From NCBI GenBank assembly GCA_944387905.1, contig CALXGU010000005.1, positions 1 through 22,432 of the forward strand: a DNA stretch of 22,432 nucleotides, in the 5' to 3' direction. The notes under the pieces are model-generated. The model was not told where the DNA came from and made no database searches. It saw only the letters and a list, made by a program, of their open reading frames with translations. How positions within the stretch are numbered: the first letter of the stretch is position 1; each line of letters begins with the position of its first letter. Made by a program: the position numbers and the translations under genes. The stretch is from an uncultured Clostridia bacterium. GTDB taxonomy: Bacteria > Bacillota > Clostridia > Oscillospirales > QAKW01. Shown in pieces: positions 5,431 to 13,420 of this stretch.

Positions 5431-8049
5431 TCATAGCTTGCTTATTTCATCATGAATTCTTTTACAGTTGTTTGCATCCTTGTATGTAAAGAACTCATCA
5501 ACTCTGTTTATATACTTTTCTTTCATTTCGCAAGACGATTTCATATATTCGATCACCAAAGATACCAAGTTATCTTTGTTTTTCGCAATTTCACCAAATC
5601 CCATTGTTTCATAATCAAAGTACCCTTTGTCGTACTGACCTTCATCAAAATGATAATACAGTACAGGTTTTTTCAAATAAGCATAGTCAAATATCGCCGA
5701 TGAATAATCTGTAATTATCAGAGAAGCATCCGCAAAAATTTTCTGGTAAGATGTTTTAAACGGTGATAACTTGACACGTTTATTAAGTTTGAAATCTTTC
5801 ACTTGCGCATATACATTTGGGTGAGGTCTAAACACTAACTCATAACCATGTTCTTTTGTAGCTTCGATAAGTTTTGTATCGTTAATAAATTCTGAAAGAA
5901 CTTTAAAATAATCAGTATATTTAAAAGCCTCGTTGTATTGATAATTGAGTTCACTTGTTGACAAAAGTGTATTACGCCAAGTTGGCATAAATACTATCTG
6001 CTTTTTGCGCGAATCATACAAATTATCATATCTCGCAAAACCGGTAAGCTTAACTTGCTCTTCGGTGTAACCATAACTTTCAGTATCTATTATTGATTTG
6101 TACTCATTAGGATTGGCTGTTATAAGTAATTTAAAGTTTTTAATAAGTCGATCAAAATATCGTGACATATCATCTTTTGTGATGCCGTGCTGTAAGAATA
6201 TAAACTGGCTTTTAACAAGGCCCTGGAATATTTCGATTTTATCTTTTTCTCCAAAAGGATACTGACGTAAAAAGTCAAAGTTTGATGTGATATATTTACT
6301 TGCAAAAAGAGCCAGAAGTTTATGCTCACGAGAACCATAATCAATAACATTACCGTATCTCTTCAAGCGTTTCTTATCGGGAGAATTTTTGCCGACAACA
6401 AAGTATCTTTCCACTCCATCATTTATAGCGGCACTATATCTGAATAAATGCTCGGCGTTGTCATCTGCTTTATCATGACGATCCATATAAAGCCAAATAT
6501 TTCTTTCAGACATAGTAGGATACAGTTTTATGTAATCGGCAAGCAATGATATTTCTTTATTAAAATACGGATGTACAAAATTGAATTTTACAAATTTATT
6601 TATGCATTCTTTCAATGATTCTAATGAAAGCGGTGCAACTGACAAAATATTTTGAGATGCAGTTCTTCTGATTATAGAATTATCACCAAGAACAAATGCG
6701 CCCTCTTGTTTTCTTAGTCTTGATGAATAACAGGTTTCCAGTTTTGTCGGGAAATCACCATATTCTTCAGTATGAATTAAAAATTCTATTTTCCCTTCTT
6801 TTAAGTAGGGAATATTGATAATAAATGATTTGGATTCAAGGACAGATCTGCCTATAAAGAATATATCTCTTTGCTTTTGATGGAAAGTCTTAGCAGTGTA
6901 TGTTTCTCCACAATATTTTGCAATAAGTGATAAACCTTCATATGATGAAAAAGTATAATAACCACCAATGTTGATGCTTCCGTTACATTCTTCAATAAGT
7001 GATATCCAAATACCGGGACAGATATTCTGAAAGAATCTGTTGCCAAAATAGAATGCAGGTTTTCCGTCTTTTCCAAGTTTCAACGTAGCATCAGTCTTAT
7101 GTCTTACTTTTCTAAGATAATATTTATGCCAAAAAGATATGTGAGTAGCTGAACCTATAACATCATCATCGATATATTGCATAATCCATTCCAATTCATT
7201 ATACAGAGAATTAAGATCAATTTGCTCTTTTATTGAATTTGGGATATTGTCAAGCTTATACCATTGAGTATCATAAATAATCTGAAACTGAGTGTATTTA
7301 GTAACCTTGCCGTATTTATCAAGGTCCTGTTCAATCAAAAGTTTGGGTAACACAAGCAGTTTTTCATACCATCCAACCTTTTTATTACATACCTGAATTG
7401 CGGAATTTCCTTTCCACCTTTTTCTATAATACAGTTTGCTCTCAACACAAACACCATACTTTCGCTTATCAAGCAATATGCGGTGAAGCATTTCACCGTC
7501 TTCTGCGTATGTAAGCTTTGTATTGAACCTTTTGTCTATTATTGCTTCGCGTCTTATTAAAGTGCTTGCTATATGTGCCTGAATTGATTTGTGTTCTTTG
7601 TCAATATCAATGATTCTTGTTTCTGTAAATTTTCTATTCAGTATGTGATCATGACTTGTGACATTTTCAAAGAGATAGAGAGGGAAGGAAACAAAATCAA
7701 CAGCATCTCCATATTTTTCGAAAAAACGCAAACCGCATTCAATATAATTCTCTGCAAACTTATCATCACTATCTAAAAACGCAATGTAATCACAAGTTGC
7801 AACTTCCAATGCAGAATTTCTTGCGGCACTAAGACCTTGATTCTCCTGTTTGATATAGATAATGTTATCGGGATATTTTCTTAAATAGTCACGACAGATT
7901 ACGTCACAATTATCAGGACTTCCATCGTTTACAAGAATAAGCTCGATATTATTTTTAAAGCCACAAGTCTGATTTATAACGCTGTCTATGGCATCTGCCA
8001 GATAATCTTCAACATTCCAGATCGGAATGACAACACTTACTTTAAACAT
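5431..8049 (-). CDS. Bifunctional GT2 glycosyltransferase / CDP-glycerol glycerophosphotransferase (TagF-like), 872 aa
   Basis: N-terminal GT-A family 2 domain: VVIP (residues 6-9), VNDGS (40-44), NQGLSAARN (70-78) and the metal-binding LDSDD (92-96). A long middle region follows. The C-terminal third is a TagB/TagF-type CDP-glycerol glycerophosphotransferase: QHGITKDD, FMPTWR, FRPHPN, IITDYSSAIFDYAYLKKPVLYYHFD and a final YFDYETMGFGE. Such enzymes act at the inner face of the membrane, adding a sugar and then glycerol-phosphate units to teichoic-acid-like polymers; some use other CDP- or NDP-linked groups. The gene is the last of a three-gene unit under operator A. GGAGG lies a few bases before ATG 8049. 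Domain calls are firm; the acceptor polymer is unknown. Confidence 0.92.
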   Translation of the reverse strand: MFKVSVVIPIWNVEDYLADAIDSVINQTCGFKNNIELILVNDGSPDNCDVICRDYLRKYPDNIIYIKQENQGLSAARNSALEVATCDYIAFLDSDDKFAENYIECGLRFFEKYGDAVDFVSFPLYLFENVTSHDHILNRKFTETRIIDIDKEHKSIQAHIASTLIRREAIIDKRFNTKLTYAEDGEMLHRILLDKRKYGVCVESKLYYRKRWKGNSAIQVCNKKVGWYEKLLVLPKLLIEQDLDKYGKVTKYTQFQIIYDTQWYKLDNIPNSIKEQIDLNSLYNELEWIMQYIDDDVIGSATHISFWHKYYLRKVRHKTDATLKLGKDGKPAFYFGNRFFQNICPGIWISLIEECNGSINIGGYYTFSSYEGLSLIAKYCGETYTAKTFHQKQRDIFFIGRSVLESKSFIINIPYLKEGKIEFLIHTEEYGDFPTKLETCYSSRLRKQEGAFVLGDNSIIRRTASQNILSVAPLSLESLKECINKFVKFNFVHPYFNKEISLLADYIKLYPTMSERNIWLYMDRHDKADDNAEHLFRYSAAINDGVERYFVVGKNSPDKKRLKRYGNVIDYGSREHKLLALFASKYITSNFDFLRQYPFGEKDKIEIFQGLVKSQFIFLQHGITKDDMSRYFDRLIKNFKLLITANPNEYKSIIDTESYGYTEEQVKLTGFARYDNLYDSRKKQIVFMPTWRNTLLSTSELNYQYNEAFKYTDYFKVLSEFINDTKLIEATKEHGYELVFRPHPNVYAQVKDFKLNKRVKLSPFKTSYQKIFADASLIITDYSSAIFDYAYLKKPVLYYHFDEGQYDKGYFDYETMGFGEIAKNKDNLVSLVIEYMKSSCEMKEKYINRVDEFFTYKDANNCKRIHDEISKL

Positions 8050-8066
8050 TTTATTTTCCTCCGTTT

Positions 8067-8696
8067 TTACTCTAAAATAAATTTTCCAAGATTGTTTGAT
8101 TTATAACAATCAAAAATACTGCGTTCGACTATATTCCACATCCCAAAATGCGCTTCTTTTTCGGGTTGATTTTTTACTTTTAAAAAATTACCATACATTA
8201 CAGTGCCTGGAGTGTATACCCAGTCTATTAAATTTATAAATTTAAACAATTCATGTAAATCTATTTCAATAGATATTTCCCAATTCTCTGACTGATTTTC
8301 AAATTTTTTCTTAAAATAATGTGAGCATTGTAAAAATTTAATTTCTTCAAATGTACAATCTGCACGGTTCCAATACCATTGACCAAACGATATATAATAT
8401 GCTCCAACAGCATTGACTCTTAAAAGGAGATTCTTTGGATCCTGATTATATGGTTGCAGTAAAATTCCAACTGTGGAGTCCTTATTTATTTCGCTTGCAA
8501 AATCAGGTGAAAAATTTTTTACCTCAGGAATAGACTCAAAAACTACAAATCGAAATTTCAGAATTCTTTTATTGTGACATGCATATATATCAACATTCGG
8601 TCCTGTTATATTTTCTGTGAATCTATACGCATTGATTTGGCACAAAGCTTTTTTGCAGGATAGTCTTTTGCTATATGGGATTCTCAATGTTTCCAT
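8067..8696 (-). CDS. CBM9-like protein, 209 aa
   Basis: No signal peptide. The C-terminal region (MYGNFLKVKNQPEKEAHFGM, then W and a final NNLGKFILE) resembles the end of carbohydrate-binding family 9-like proteins, where an N-x-Y/F-K-x stretch is followed by H-(F/Y)-x-(S/M)-W and a closing F/L-G-x-(L/F)-x-(L/F) strand. The earlier FGQWYWNRADC and WEISIEIDLHELF also fit a beta-sandwich ligand-binding protein. ATG 8696 directly abuts the stop of the gene at 8697-9713 and the gene lies 17 bases before the teichoic-type transferase, so the three genes form one unit. A cytoplasmic sugar- or ligand-binding partner is possible. Assignment is from pattern memory only. Confidence 0.5.
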   Translation of the reverse strand: METLRIPYSKRLSCKKALCQINAYRFTENITGPNVDIYACHNKRILKFRFVVFESIPEVKNFSPDFASEINKDSTVGILLQPYNQDPKNLLLRVNAVGAYYISFGQWYWNRADCTFEEIKFLQCSHYFKKKFENQSENWEISIEIDLHELFKFINLIDWVYTPGTVMYGNFLKVKNQPEKEAHFGMWNIVERSIFDCYKSNNLGKFILE

Positions 8697-9713
8697 TTAG
8701 TTCACTTCCTCTCGCATTAGTTGTATAAATTTTGGAATTACTTCAATTTCTGAATCTTTTATCATATCTAAAATTTCTGAGATTTTATTTAAAGAAGAAA
8801 TATCTTTAGATACCAAATATTTCAAATAATAGCTAAAAGCAATACAAGCCTGCCTGTAATTTTCGGATAACTCATTTTTAATTGACTCATCCTCATACGT
8901 TATATTATTTTTCACTAAATGTTCATACCGCTCATACATTAGTCGTTTATGTTCCATAAGAGTGTAAATAACTCGTTTGTCAAAATTTATTTTTTCATTT
9001 GCTACATCGTCTAAATACGATTTGATATTTTCAATAGTAGCAATACCGTATGTTTCTTTTTCCTCTAACCATTTTGATTTATCAAACAGTCTTGACTTGT
9101 TGCTGGAGTTAATATAGTCTTCAAGAGAAGCTGCAATTAACTCTTTTTCAATTTTGTGATGATAATACGATACTGTTTCAATAAGGTCTATCGATTTATT
9201 TCCATATGAATTTAGATATGCAATTATAAACTCATCACAATCAATAGTTGATGGAAAATAATGCCCACTGTCTGTATATCCTATTACATTAAAAATATTA
9301 TTTTTTGCATGATATCCATATAGCAGGATATCATGCCCGAAATGATGATGTTTATATGCGAGTCTGTTTGGAATAAAATACTCATCTACGCTTGTTATTA
9401 TATACTTTTTACAAATCAGTCCCCTGATAATGAAATCTTTAATATTAATGCTGTTGATTGTAAAAGTAGGCTTGTCTATGCTGCAAGTACGGAAAGTTGA
9501 AAGATTCTTGTAATTTGGAAATATGTAATCGAAGGTAATATGTCCGTCGCTTTCGGTTTTGAACATAAGCTGTATATAATTGTTATACACATAGTTGATA
9601 CCCTGTTCATCACATTTTTGAATTATGCTCAAATGTATTGCATGTATATTTCTCGAAACAATAGCAGGTTTTGTCTCGATTGGTAAAACTATCTCTTTTA
9701 AGTTTTTGTTCAC
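8697..9713 (-). CDS. BtrH-like / C39-like fold protein, possible acyltransferase, 338 aa
   Basis: Starts at GTG 9713 with AAGGAG upstream. The central stretch at about residues 98-170 (ITSVDEYFIP, HHHFGHDILLYGYHAKNN, then NVIGY and a helix beginning IDCDEFIIAYLN) matches the 'VDEFYLP...HHxHxILVYGYD' signature of butirosin BtrH-like and papain/C39-like proteins. In butirosin synthesis BtrH moves an acyl group from a carrier protein to an amine. The usual N-terminal cysteine motif is not evident here, so catalysis cannot be assumed. The second half is helical and charged. It is the first gene of the unit under operator A, and the same operator also drives an operon with an acyl carrier protein and a ligase, which makes a carrier-dependent acyl transfer attractive but unproven. 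Confidence 0.5.
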   Translation of the reverse strand: MNKNLKEIVLPIETKPAIVSRNIHAIHLSIIQKCDEQGINYVYNNYIQLMFKTESDGHITFDYIFPNYKNLSTFRTCSIDKPTFTINSINIKDFIIRGLICKKYIITSVDEYFIPNRLAYKHHHFGHDILLYGYHAKNNIFNVIGYTDSGHYFPSTIDCDEFIIAYLNSYGNKSIDLIETVSYYHHKIEKELIAASLEDYINSSNKSRLFDKSKWLEEKETYGIATIENIKSYLDDVANEKINFDKRVIYTLMEHKRLMYERYEHLVKNNITYEDESIKNELSENYRQACIAFSYYLKYLVSKDISSLNKISEILDMIKDSEIEVIPKFIQLMREEVN

Positions 9714-9738
9714 GGTATATTTCTCCTTCGTAAATTTC

Positions 9739-9790
9739 TGTAGCTGCGAATAAATTATAAATTTTAAATGGGACAGCGTATGTCCTGTTT
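9739..9790 (-). promoter_or_regulatory. Regulon promoter A
   Basis: Palindrome AAATGGGACA-N5-TGTCCTGTTT (9766-9790 on plus), 6 bp, then -10 TATAAT (9754-9759, minus), then a short near-palindrome TGTAGCTGCGA (9739-9749) at the expected transcription start. There is no -35 hexamer at 17 bp; the palindrome occupies that position. Drives the BtrH-like gene starting at 9713. Confidence 0.78.
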
Positions 9791-9829
9791 AAATAACATT
9801 TAATAAAATTAATCTAATATGTGTTGTTT

Positions 9830-9866
9830 AAAATAAAAAACCACACTTCAAAATGAAGTGTGGTTG
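9830..9866 (-). terminator. Terminator after lipoprotein copy 1
   Basis: Stem AACCACACTTCA / TGAAGTGTGGTT (12 bp, loop of 3) followed on the minus strand by TTTTATTTTA. It ends the 501-aa gene/lipoprotein unit. Nearly identical to the hairpin at 11848-11883. Confidence 0.85.
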
Positions 9867-9887
9867 TAAAGTCGATTCTATGAATTA

Positions 9888-10208
9888 TCATCCGCCGATT
9901 GGCCCAAGCTGCGTGCACCATTTATCTGCAATGCCATTTTCATTAAAATAAATTGAAAATAATGTTATTTCCACATCACCAAAAAACATAGGTCTTTCTC
10001 TTAATAAATAATGACATGCAGTATTACGAAATAGTCCGTCAGATGACCTTAATATACTTGGTTGGTAAAATTCCCCGTATCTTTCTTCAACCTCAAGTGA
10101 GGTTTTGCCGATTATCCAATTTGGATCGTATATACCCGTATCTTCTTTACACGCACACAAAGTAAGCAGTAAAGTAAATAGCAATACCGCGCAAATGATT
10201 TTTTTCAT
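9888..10208 (-). CDS. Small lipoprotein, copy 1 (106 aa)
   Basis: Signal sequence MKKIICAVLLFTLLLTLCAC with lipobox LCAC and lipidation cysteine at residue 20, so it should be anchored on the outer face of the membrane. The mature part is about 86 residues and begins with WIIGKTSLEVEERYGEFY, reminiscent of the small BamE/SmpA-like fold (I/L-x-x-G-x-(S/T)-x-x-x-(V/I)-x-x-x-(Y/L)-G). It ends in a conserved CTQLGP(I/M)GG. About 75% identical (79 of 106 by my hand count) to the copy at 11907-12227. It lies 12 bases downstream of the 501-aa gene in the same unit and has its own GGAGG, which suggests a dedicated partner, possibly immunity. That role is inference. Confidence 0.8.
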   Translation of the reverse strand: MKKIICAVLLFTLLLTLCACKEDTGIYDPNWIIGKTSLEVEERYGEFYQPSILRSSDGLFRNTACHYLLRERPMFFGDVEITLFSIYFNENGIADKWCTQLGPIGG

Positions 10209-10220
10209 AGAAACCTCCGT

Positions 10221-11726
10221 TTAAAATTCGCCGTGAACCTCTGCTTGGTTTTTGACTAGATCACTTTCCAAATCATAATACTGATCATAAAATCCGGATT
10301 CACTATCCTCACCAATAGCCATATCTGCTCTTATTGCTGCATTATACCATTTATCTGCAGATGGAAATATTCCTATAAGCACCCAATCTTTAATACCTGA
10401 TTTCCAATCATAAAGTGCATCGGCATGAAATTCAACTTCTGCGGCAAAAGAGTTAAAGTTGACATTTGCTGCAAACATAGCAAGAATCGCATATTTTTCG
10501 TACATTGTCAGAGATCTTGGATTATTTATAGTTAGTTGATACGTTGTTGTATTGAAAATATTATAACCTGCTTTTTCATTATTTTCAACCAGAAAATCAG
10601 GAATTCTTCTTAGTTTTGTGCGATAATCTATTAGAGATAACCTAGTAATTTGATCAATCAATGGATTGTTAATGTCTTCATTTAAGCTATCAATTGAATT
10701 GCATAATTCTACATATTTTGCAGGCGGATTAATATTTCCGTTTTGATTTGTATTTGCAATTTTGCGAATAAACTGCTCTGCTATCATATAAGCACCTGTT
10801 GAGTTGACATCTCCAAAATAACATGCCAATACCACATTTTCAGAGCCTTCAACTATTTCAGGACCTACAACGCGACCGATTTTATTATAGAGCGCAAAGG
10901 AATTTTCGGTTGTGGGACTGTTTAAACAATTTAACAAATACGATATATCTAAGTCTATAAAAGGTATAGTCACACCGGGATCGTCTCCGTCTTCACCATT
11001 GTATTCCTGTTCTCTCAATTTATACAGACTGTATGTATATTGAGAATTACTTCTGACTGCATACAAATGCCAGTCATCATAATAAAGATTTACTATTGTA
11101 TGATACTGCCCGTTTTCATCTTTGGCAAGCTGGCTTATATCGTACTTAATTAAAATGTGTGAAAGTGGTTTGGTAATGGTATAAAGTCCATCTTCAGTGA
11201 ATTCGATGTCATTTGTTTCTATTGCACCATCTTCTACAAATTTTAAAAACGGTTCGGGAATATTCATTGTATAAATACTATCTACAAAATATTTATTTGA
11301 ATTGTCGTTTGATTCAAAGCAGTCATTAATTAAACTGTTTTCACTACGAATATATGAAGAATGCATAATTTTAGTGGTAATTGCAGTATCGACCGAAGTA
11401 TCAGTTGAGTAAATTCTAATCTTATGTTCTTTGTCAAAGTCGAGCAAAGATATAATATTTATATAATATTGATTTACTTTATTTATTATTCGATGATTTT
11501 CACAATATATTTCCACACATACAGGAACGTCAGAAGATGTAATAGTTAATGAATATGATCCTGAGTTTCTATTGATGTGTGCGTTTGGCGCATTTGTTAT
11601 AAAAGAATAATTTAATTCATCACCAGCCGATAAATATGCAATTGTTTCCTGGTTGAATAGTAGTGATGTGCAATCTTGCGATTCTATCTCAAGATTTGCG
11701 AGTGTAATTTGTTCATTGTTTTCCAT
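10221..11726 (-). CDS. Large leaderless protein with shared N-terminal module, 501 aa
   Basis: No signal peptide. Begins MENNEQITLAN, and residues about 28-106 form a beta-rich module (GSYSLTITSSD, then a run ending LLDFDKEHKIRI) that aligns with residues about 68-137 of the 562-aa protein at 15366-17054; it is also reminiscent of PPC-type beta sandwiches. The C-terminal end (ILAMFAANVNFNSFAAEVEF, HADAL, SADKWYNAAIRADMAIGE, then YYDLESDLVKNQAEVHGEF) looks like a compact domain with conserved His, Asp and Glu, but I cannot name it. First gene of the unit under operator B, followed by a lipoprotein. A tandem duplicate of its 3' half survives as a wreck at 12240-12660. Plausibly a secreted effector exported by the holin module; function unknown. 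Confidence 0.8.
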   Translation of the reverse strand: MENNEQITLANLEIESQDCTSLLFNQETIAYLSAGDELNYSFITNAPNAHINRNSGSYSLTITSSDVPVCVEIYCENHRIINKVNQYYINIISLLDFDKEHKIRIYSTDTSVDTAITTKIMHSSYIRSENSLINDCFESNDNSNKYFVDSIYTMNIPEPFLKFVEDGAIETNDIEFTEDGLYTITKPLSHILIKYDISQLAKDENGQYHTIVNLYYDDWHLYAVRSNSQYTYSLYKLREQEYNGEDGDDPGVTIPFIDLDISYLLNCLNSPTTENSFALYNKIGRVVGPEIVEGSENVVLACYFGDVNSTGAYMIAEQFIRKIANTNQNGNINPPAKYVELCNSIDSLNEDINNPLIDQITRLSLIDYRTKLRRIPDFLVENNEKAGYNIFNTTTYQLTINNPRSLTMYEKYAILAMFAANVNFNSFAAEVEFHADALYDWKSGIKDWVLIGIFPSADKWYNAAIRADMAIGEDSESGFYDQYYDLESDLVKNQAEVHGEF

Positions 11727-11755
11727 TTTATTTTTCCTTTCGATATTTTATATTT

Positions 11756-11808
11756 TTGCAGCTGCAAATTTATTGTAACTGTTAAATAGGACAGCGTATG
11801 TCCTGTTT
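11756..11808 (-). promoter_or_regulatory. Regulon promoter B
   Basis: Palindrome AAATAGGACA-N5-TGTCCTGTTT (11784-11808), 6 bp, then -10 TACAAT (11772-11777, minus), then the perfect palindrome TTGCAGCTGCAA (11756-11767). Drives the 501-aa gene starting at 11726. The surrounding 110 bp are nearly identical to promoter A as part of a tandem duplication. Confidence 0.8.
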
Positions 11809-11847
11809 AAATAACATTTAATAAAATTAATCTAATATGTGCTGTTT

Positions 11848-11883
11848 AAAATAAAAAGCCACACTTCAAAATGAAGTGTGGTT
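11848..11883 (-). terminator. Terminator after lipoprotein copy 2
   Basis: Stem GCCACACTTCA / TGAAGTGTGGT with a 3-base loop, followed on the minus strand by CTTTTTATTTTA. Duplicate of the hairpin at 9830-9866. Confidence 0.85.
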
Positions 11884-11906
11884 GTAAAGTTTATTCTATG
11901 AAATTA

Positions 11907-12227
11907 TCATCCGCCCATTGGTCCAAGCTGCGTGCACCATTCATACGCAATGCCATTTTCATCAAAAGTAATGGAGAATAATGTTATTTCCACATCACCA
12001 AAAAACGTAGGTTTTTCTCTTAATAAATAATGACATTGAGCCTTACGAAATAGTCCGTCAGAAGATCTTGATACATCTGTTTGGTAAAACTCCCCATATT
12101 TTGATTCAATCTGTAAAGAGGTTTTGCCGATTATCCAATCAGGTTCATACATACCAGTATCCTCTCTGCAAGCACACAAGGTAAAAAGCAAAGTAATCAA
12201 TAAACTAAAACCAATGATTTTTTTCAT
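11907..12227 (-). CDS. Small lipoprotein, copy 2 (106 aa)
   Basis: Paralogue of 9888-10208 with the same length, the same lipobox (TLCAC, cysteine 20) and the same end CTQLGPMGG. Most differences are conservative or cluster in the signal peptide and at residues about 50-65. Ribosome site GGAGG precedes ATG 12227. Its former upstream neighbour, a second copy of the 501-aa gene, is decayed (12240-12660), yet this ORF has stayed fully open with conservative changes. That suggests selection for the lipoprotein alone, as expected for an orphan immunity-type gene. With its original promoter region lost or scrambled, how it is transcribed is unclear. Confidence 0.8.
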   Translation of the reverse strand: MKKIIGFSLLITLLFTLCACREDTGMYEPDWIIGKTSLQIESKYGEFYQTDVSRSSDGLFRKAQCHYLLREKPTFFGDVEITLFSITFDENGIAYEWCTQLGPMGG

Positions 12228-12239
12228 AGAAACCTCCGT

Positions 12240-12660
12240 TTAAAATTCTTTGTGAATCTCTGCTTGTTTTTTAACTATATAATACTGACAAAAAATCAGG
12301 ATTTACTATACTCACCAATATCCATAAATGTTTTTGTTGCTGCGTTATACCATATATCTGCATATAAAAATATTCCTATAAGCGCCAAATCTTTAATACC
12401 TGATTTACAATTTATACTAATTGTATTGTAAATATTATAATCTGCTTTTTAATTATTTTCAACCAGGAAATCAGGAACTCTTTTTAGTTTTTTAATTTTA
12501 TCAGTATTTTTGCTTGCTCATATTCATTTATAGAGCATATTAAAAATTATTAATCCAGCCTTAAACTTTCATATATTTATTAGGCGTATTAATATTTGAG
12601 TTTTGATTTTATTTTCAATTTTACTAATAAACTGCTCTGCTATCATATAAGCACCTTTCT
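12240..12660 (-). pseudogene. Decayed tandem copy of the 501-aa gene (3' portion, multiple deletions)
   Basis: No long ORF. The DNA aligns in order with the 3' part of 10221-11726: 12240-12415 with about 10221-10420 (TAAAATTC, then CTCTGCTTG, the ATACC/TATCTGCA block, and TCTTTAATACCTGATTT), 12425-12490 with about 10540-10610 (the TATTATAA...CTGCTTTTT block and TTTTCAACCAG), and 12565-12660 with about 10700-10797 (ending in the identical stretch AACTGCTCTGCTATCATATA). Gaps and in-frame stops show loss of function. The interval 12661-12811 has no gene I can support. Confidence 0.82.
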
Positions 12661-12762
12661 ATTTAATACTTCAATAGCTGGGGTGCTGAAATTAACTTCA
12701 GTTATTGTTCAATAAAATTTGAGCAAACAACAACTGATAACGATAATTGTAAAAATAATACA

Positions 12763-12778
12763 TACAGCTGATGCTGTC
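12763..12778 (-). terminator. Weak hairpin after the lysin gene
   Basis: ACAGC-TGAT-GCTGT, a 5-bp stem, followed on the minus strand by ATGTATTATTTTTAC. It could end the XhlA-holin-M23 unit, but the stem is short. Confidence 0.3.
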
Positions 12779-12811
12779 CATTAAACTGATAAACTATATT
12801 GCTCATTCAAC

Positions 12812-13420
12812 TTATTTGTCAAGAAGCCTTGCGATCACAACGGCAACCTCTTCTCTGGTTATATTATTTTTAGGATTGAAATTGCCCAAATCGTCGCCAT
12901 TCATAATCCCTGCATCAGACACTTTTTTAATTGCATCTTTTGCCCAATTGGAAATATTTTTTTCATCTTTGAACTTCAAATCATTGCCTCCTATTTCGTA
13001 GTCTTTGCTGTTGTATTTGCCGACTTTATTAGGTATACCAAGATAATCGCAAGGATTAATAGGCTCACCGTCAGCATTATTTATTTGAAAATGCAAGTGA
13101 ATGCCTGTACTGTTTCCTGTGGTTCCCATAATACCTATCTTTGTCAGTCTATTAACACGCTGACCGGATTTTACTTCAACACTTCCGTTAACTAAGTGGC
13201 AGAAAATATGTATTGTCCCATCGTCAGAGCCTACTGTAACGTATCTGCCCCAACCTCCTTCATCGAAGCCTACTACTCTGACAGTTCCGTCACAAGTGGC
13301 ATATATCGTGCGATTAGAACATGTTAAATCAATGCCCTTATGTGTCGATGCCCAATACTTGCCCTTTTGTCCAAAAGTAGCTGTAACATTGAATTCTCCT
13401 GTAATCGGTAAATTAGTCAT
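12812..13420 (-). CDS. M23 endopeptidase with C-terminal SLH domain (lysin), 202 aa
   Basis: M23/LytM zinc peptidase that cuts peptidoglycan cross-bridges: HKGID supplies the first His and Asp, then FCHL, and the closing HLHF pair. Counting from the longer ATG at 13429 these are H30, D34, H78, H111 and H113. Residues about 152-205 are one SLH repeat (FKDEKNISNWAKDAIKKVSD, GIMNGDD, FNPKNNITREEVAVVIARLL), which binds secondary cell wall polymer. There is no signal peptide, so exit needs the holin encoded just upstream. I prefer ATG 13420 because AGGAG is 9 bases away; for ATG 13429 it is only one base away. It overlaps the holin stop by 8 bases. M23 plus SLH with a holin is a lysis cassette layout, here without phage genes. 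Confidence 0.9.
   Translation of the reverse strand: MTNLPITGEFNVTATFGQKGKYWASTHKGIDLTCSNRTIYATCDGTVRVVGFDEGGWGRYVTVGSDDGTIHIFCHLVNGSVEVKSGQRVNRLTKIGIMGTTGNSTGIHLHFQINNADGEPINPCDYLGIPNKVGKYNSKDYEIGGNDLKFKDEKNISNWAKDAIKKVSDAGIMNGDDLGNFNPKNNITREEVAVVIARLLDK

Larger units (their letters stand above)
9739..12290. repeat. Tandem duplication, unit of about 2019 bp
   Basis: Corresponding points recur at a constant offset of 2018-2019 bp: the -10 boxes (9754 and 11772), the terminators (9841 and 11860) and the lipoprotein genes (9888-10208 and 11907-12227). One unit comprises promoter/operator, terminator, lipoprotein and 501-aa gene. The second 501-aa gene is decayed beyond 12240. Confidence 0.82.

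Noticed and set aside
12662..12811. Short minus-strand ORF starting near 12780 (about 27 codons)
   Set aside because: Low complexity, no ribosome site, and it lies in the decayed zone after the pseudogene.
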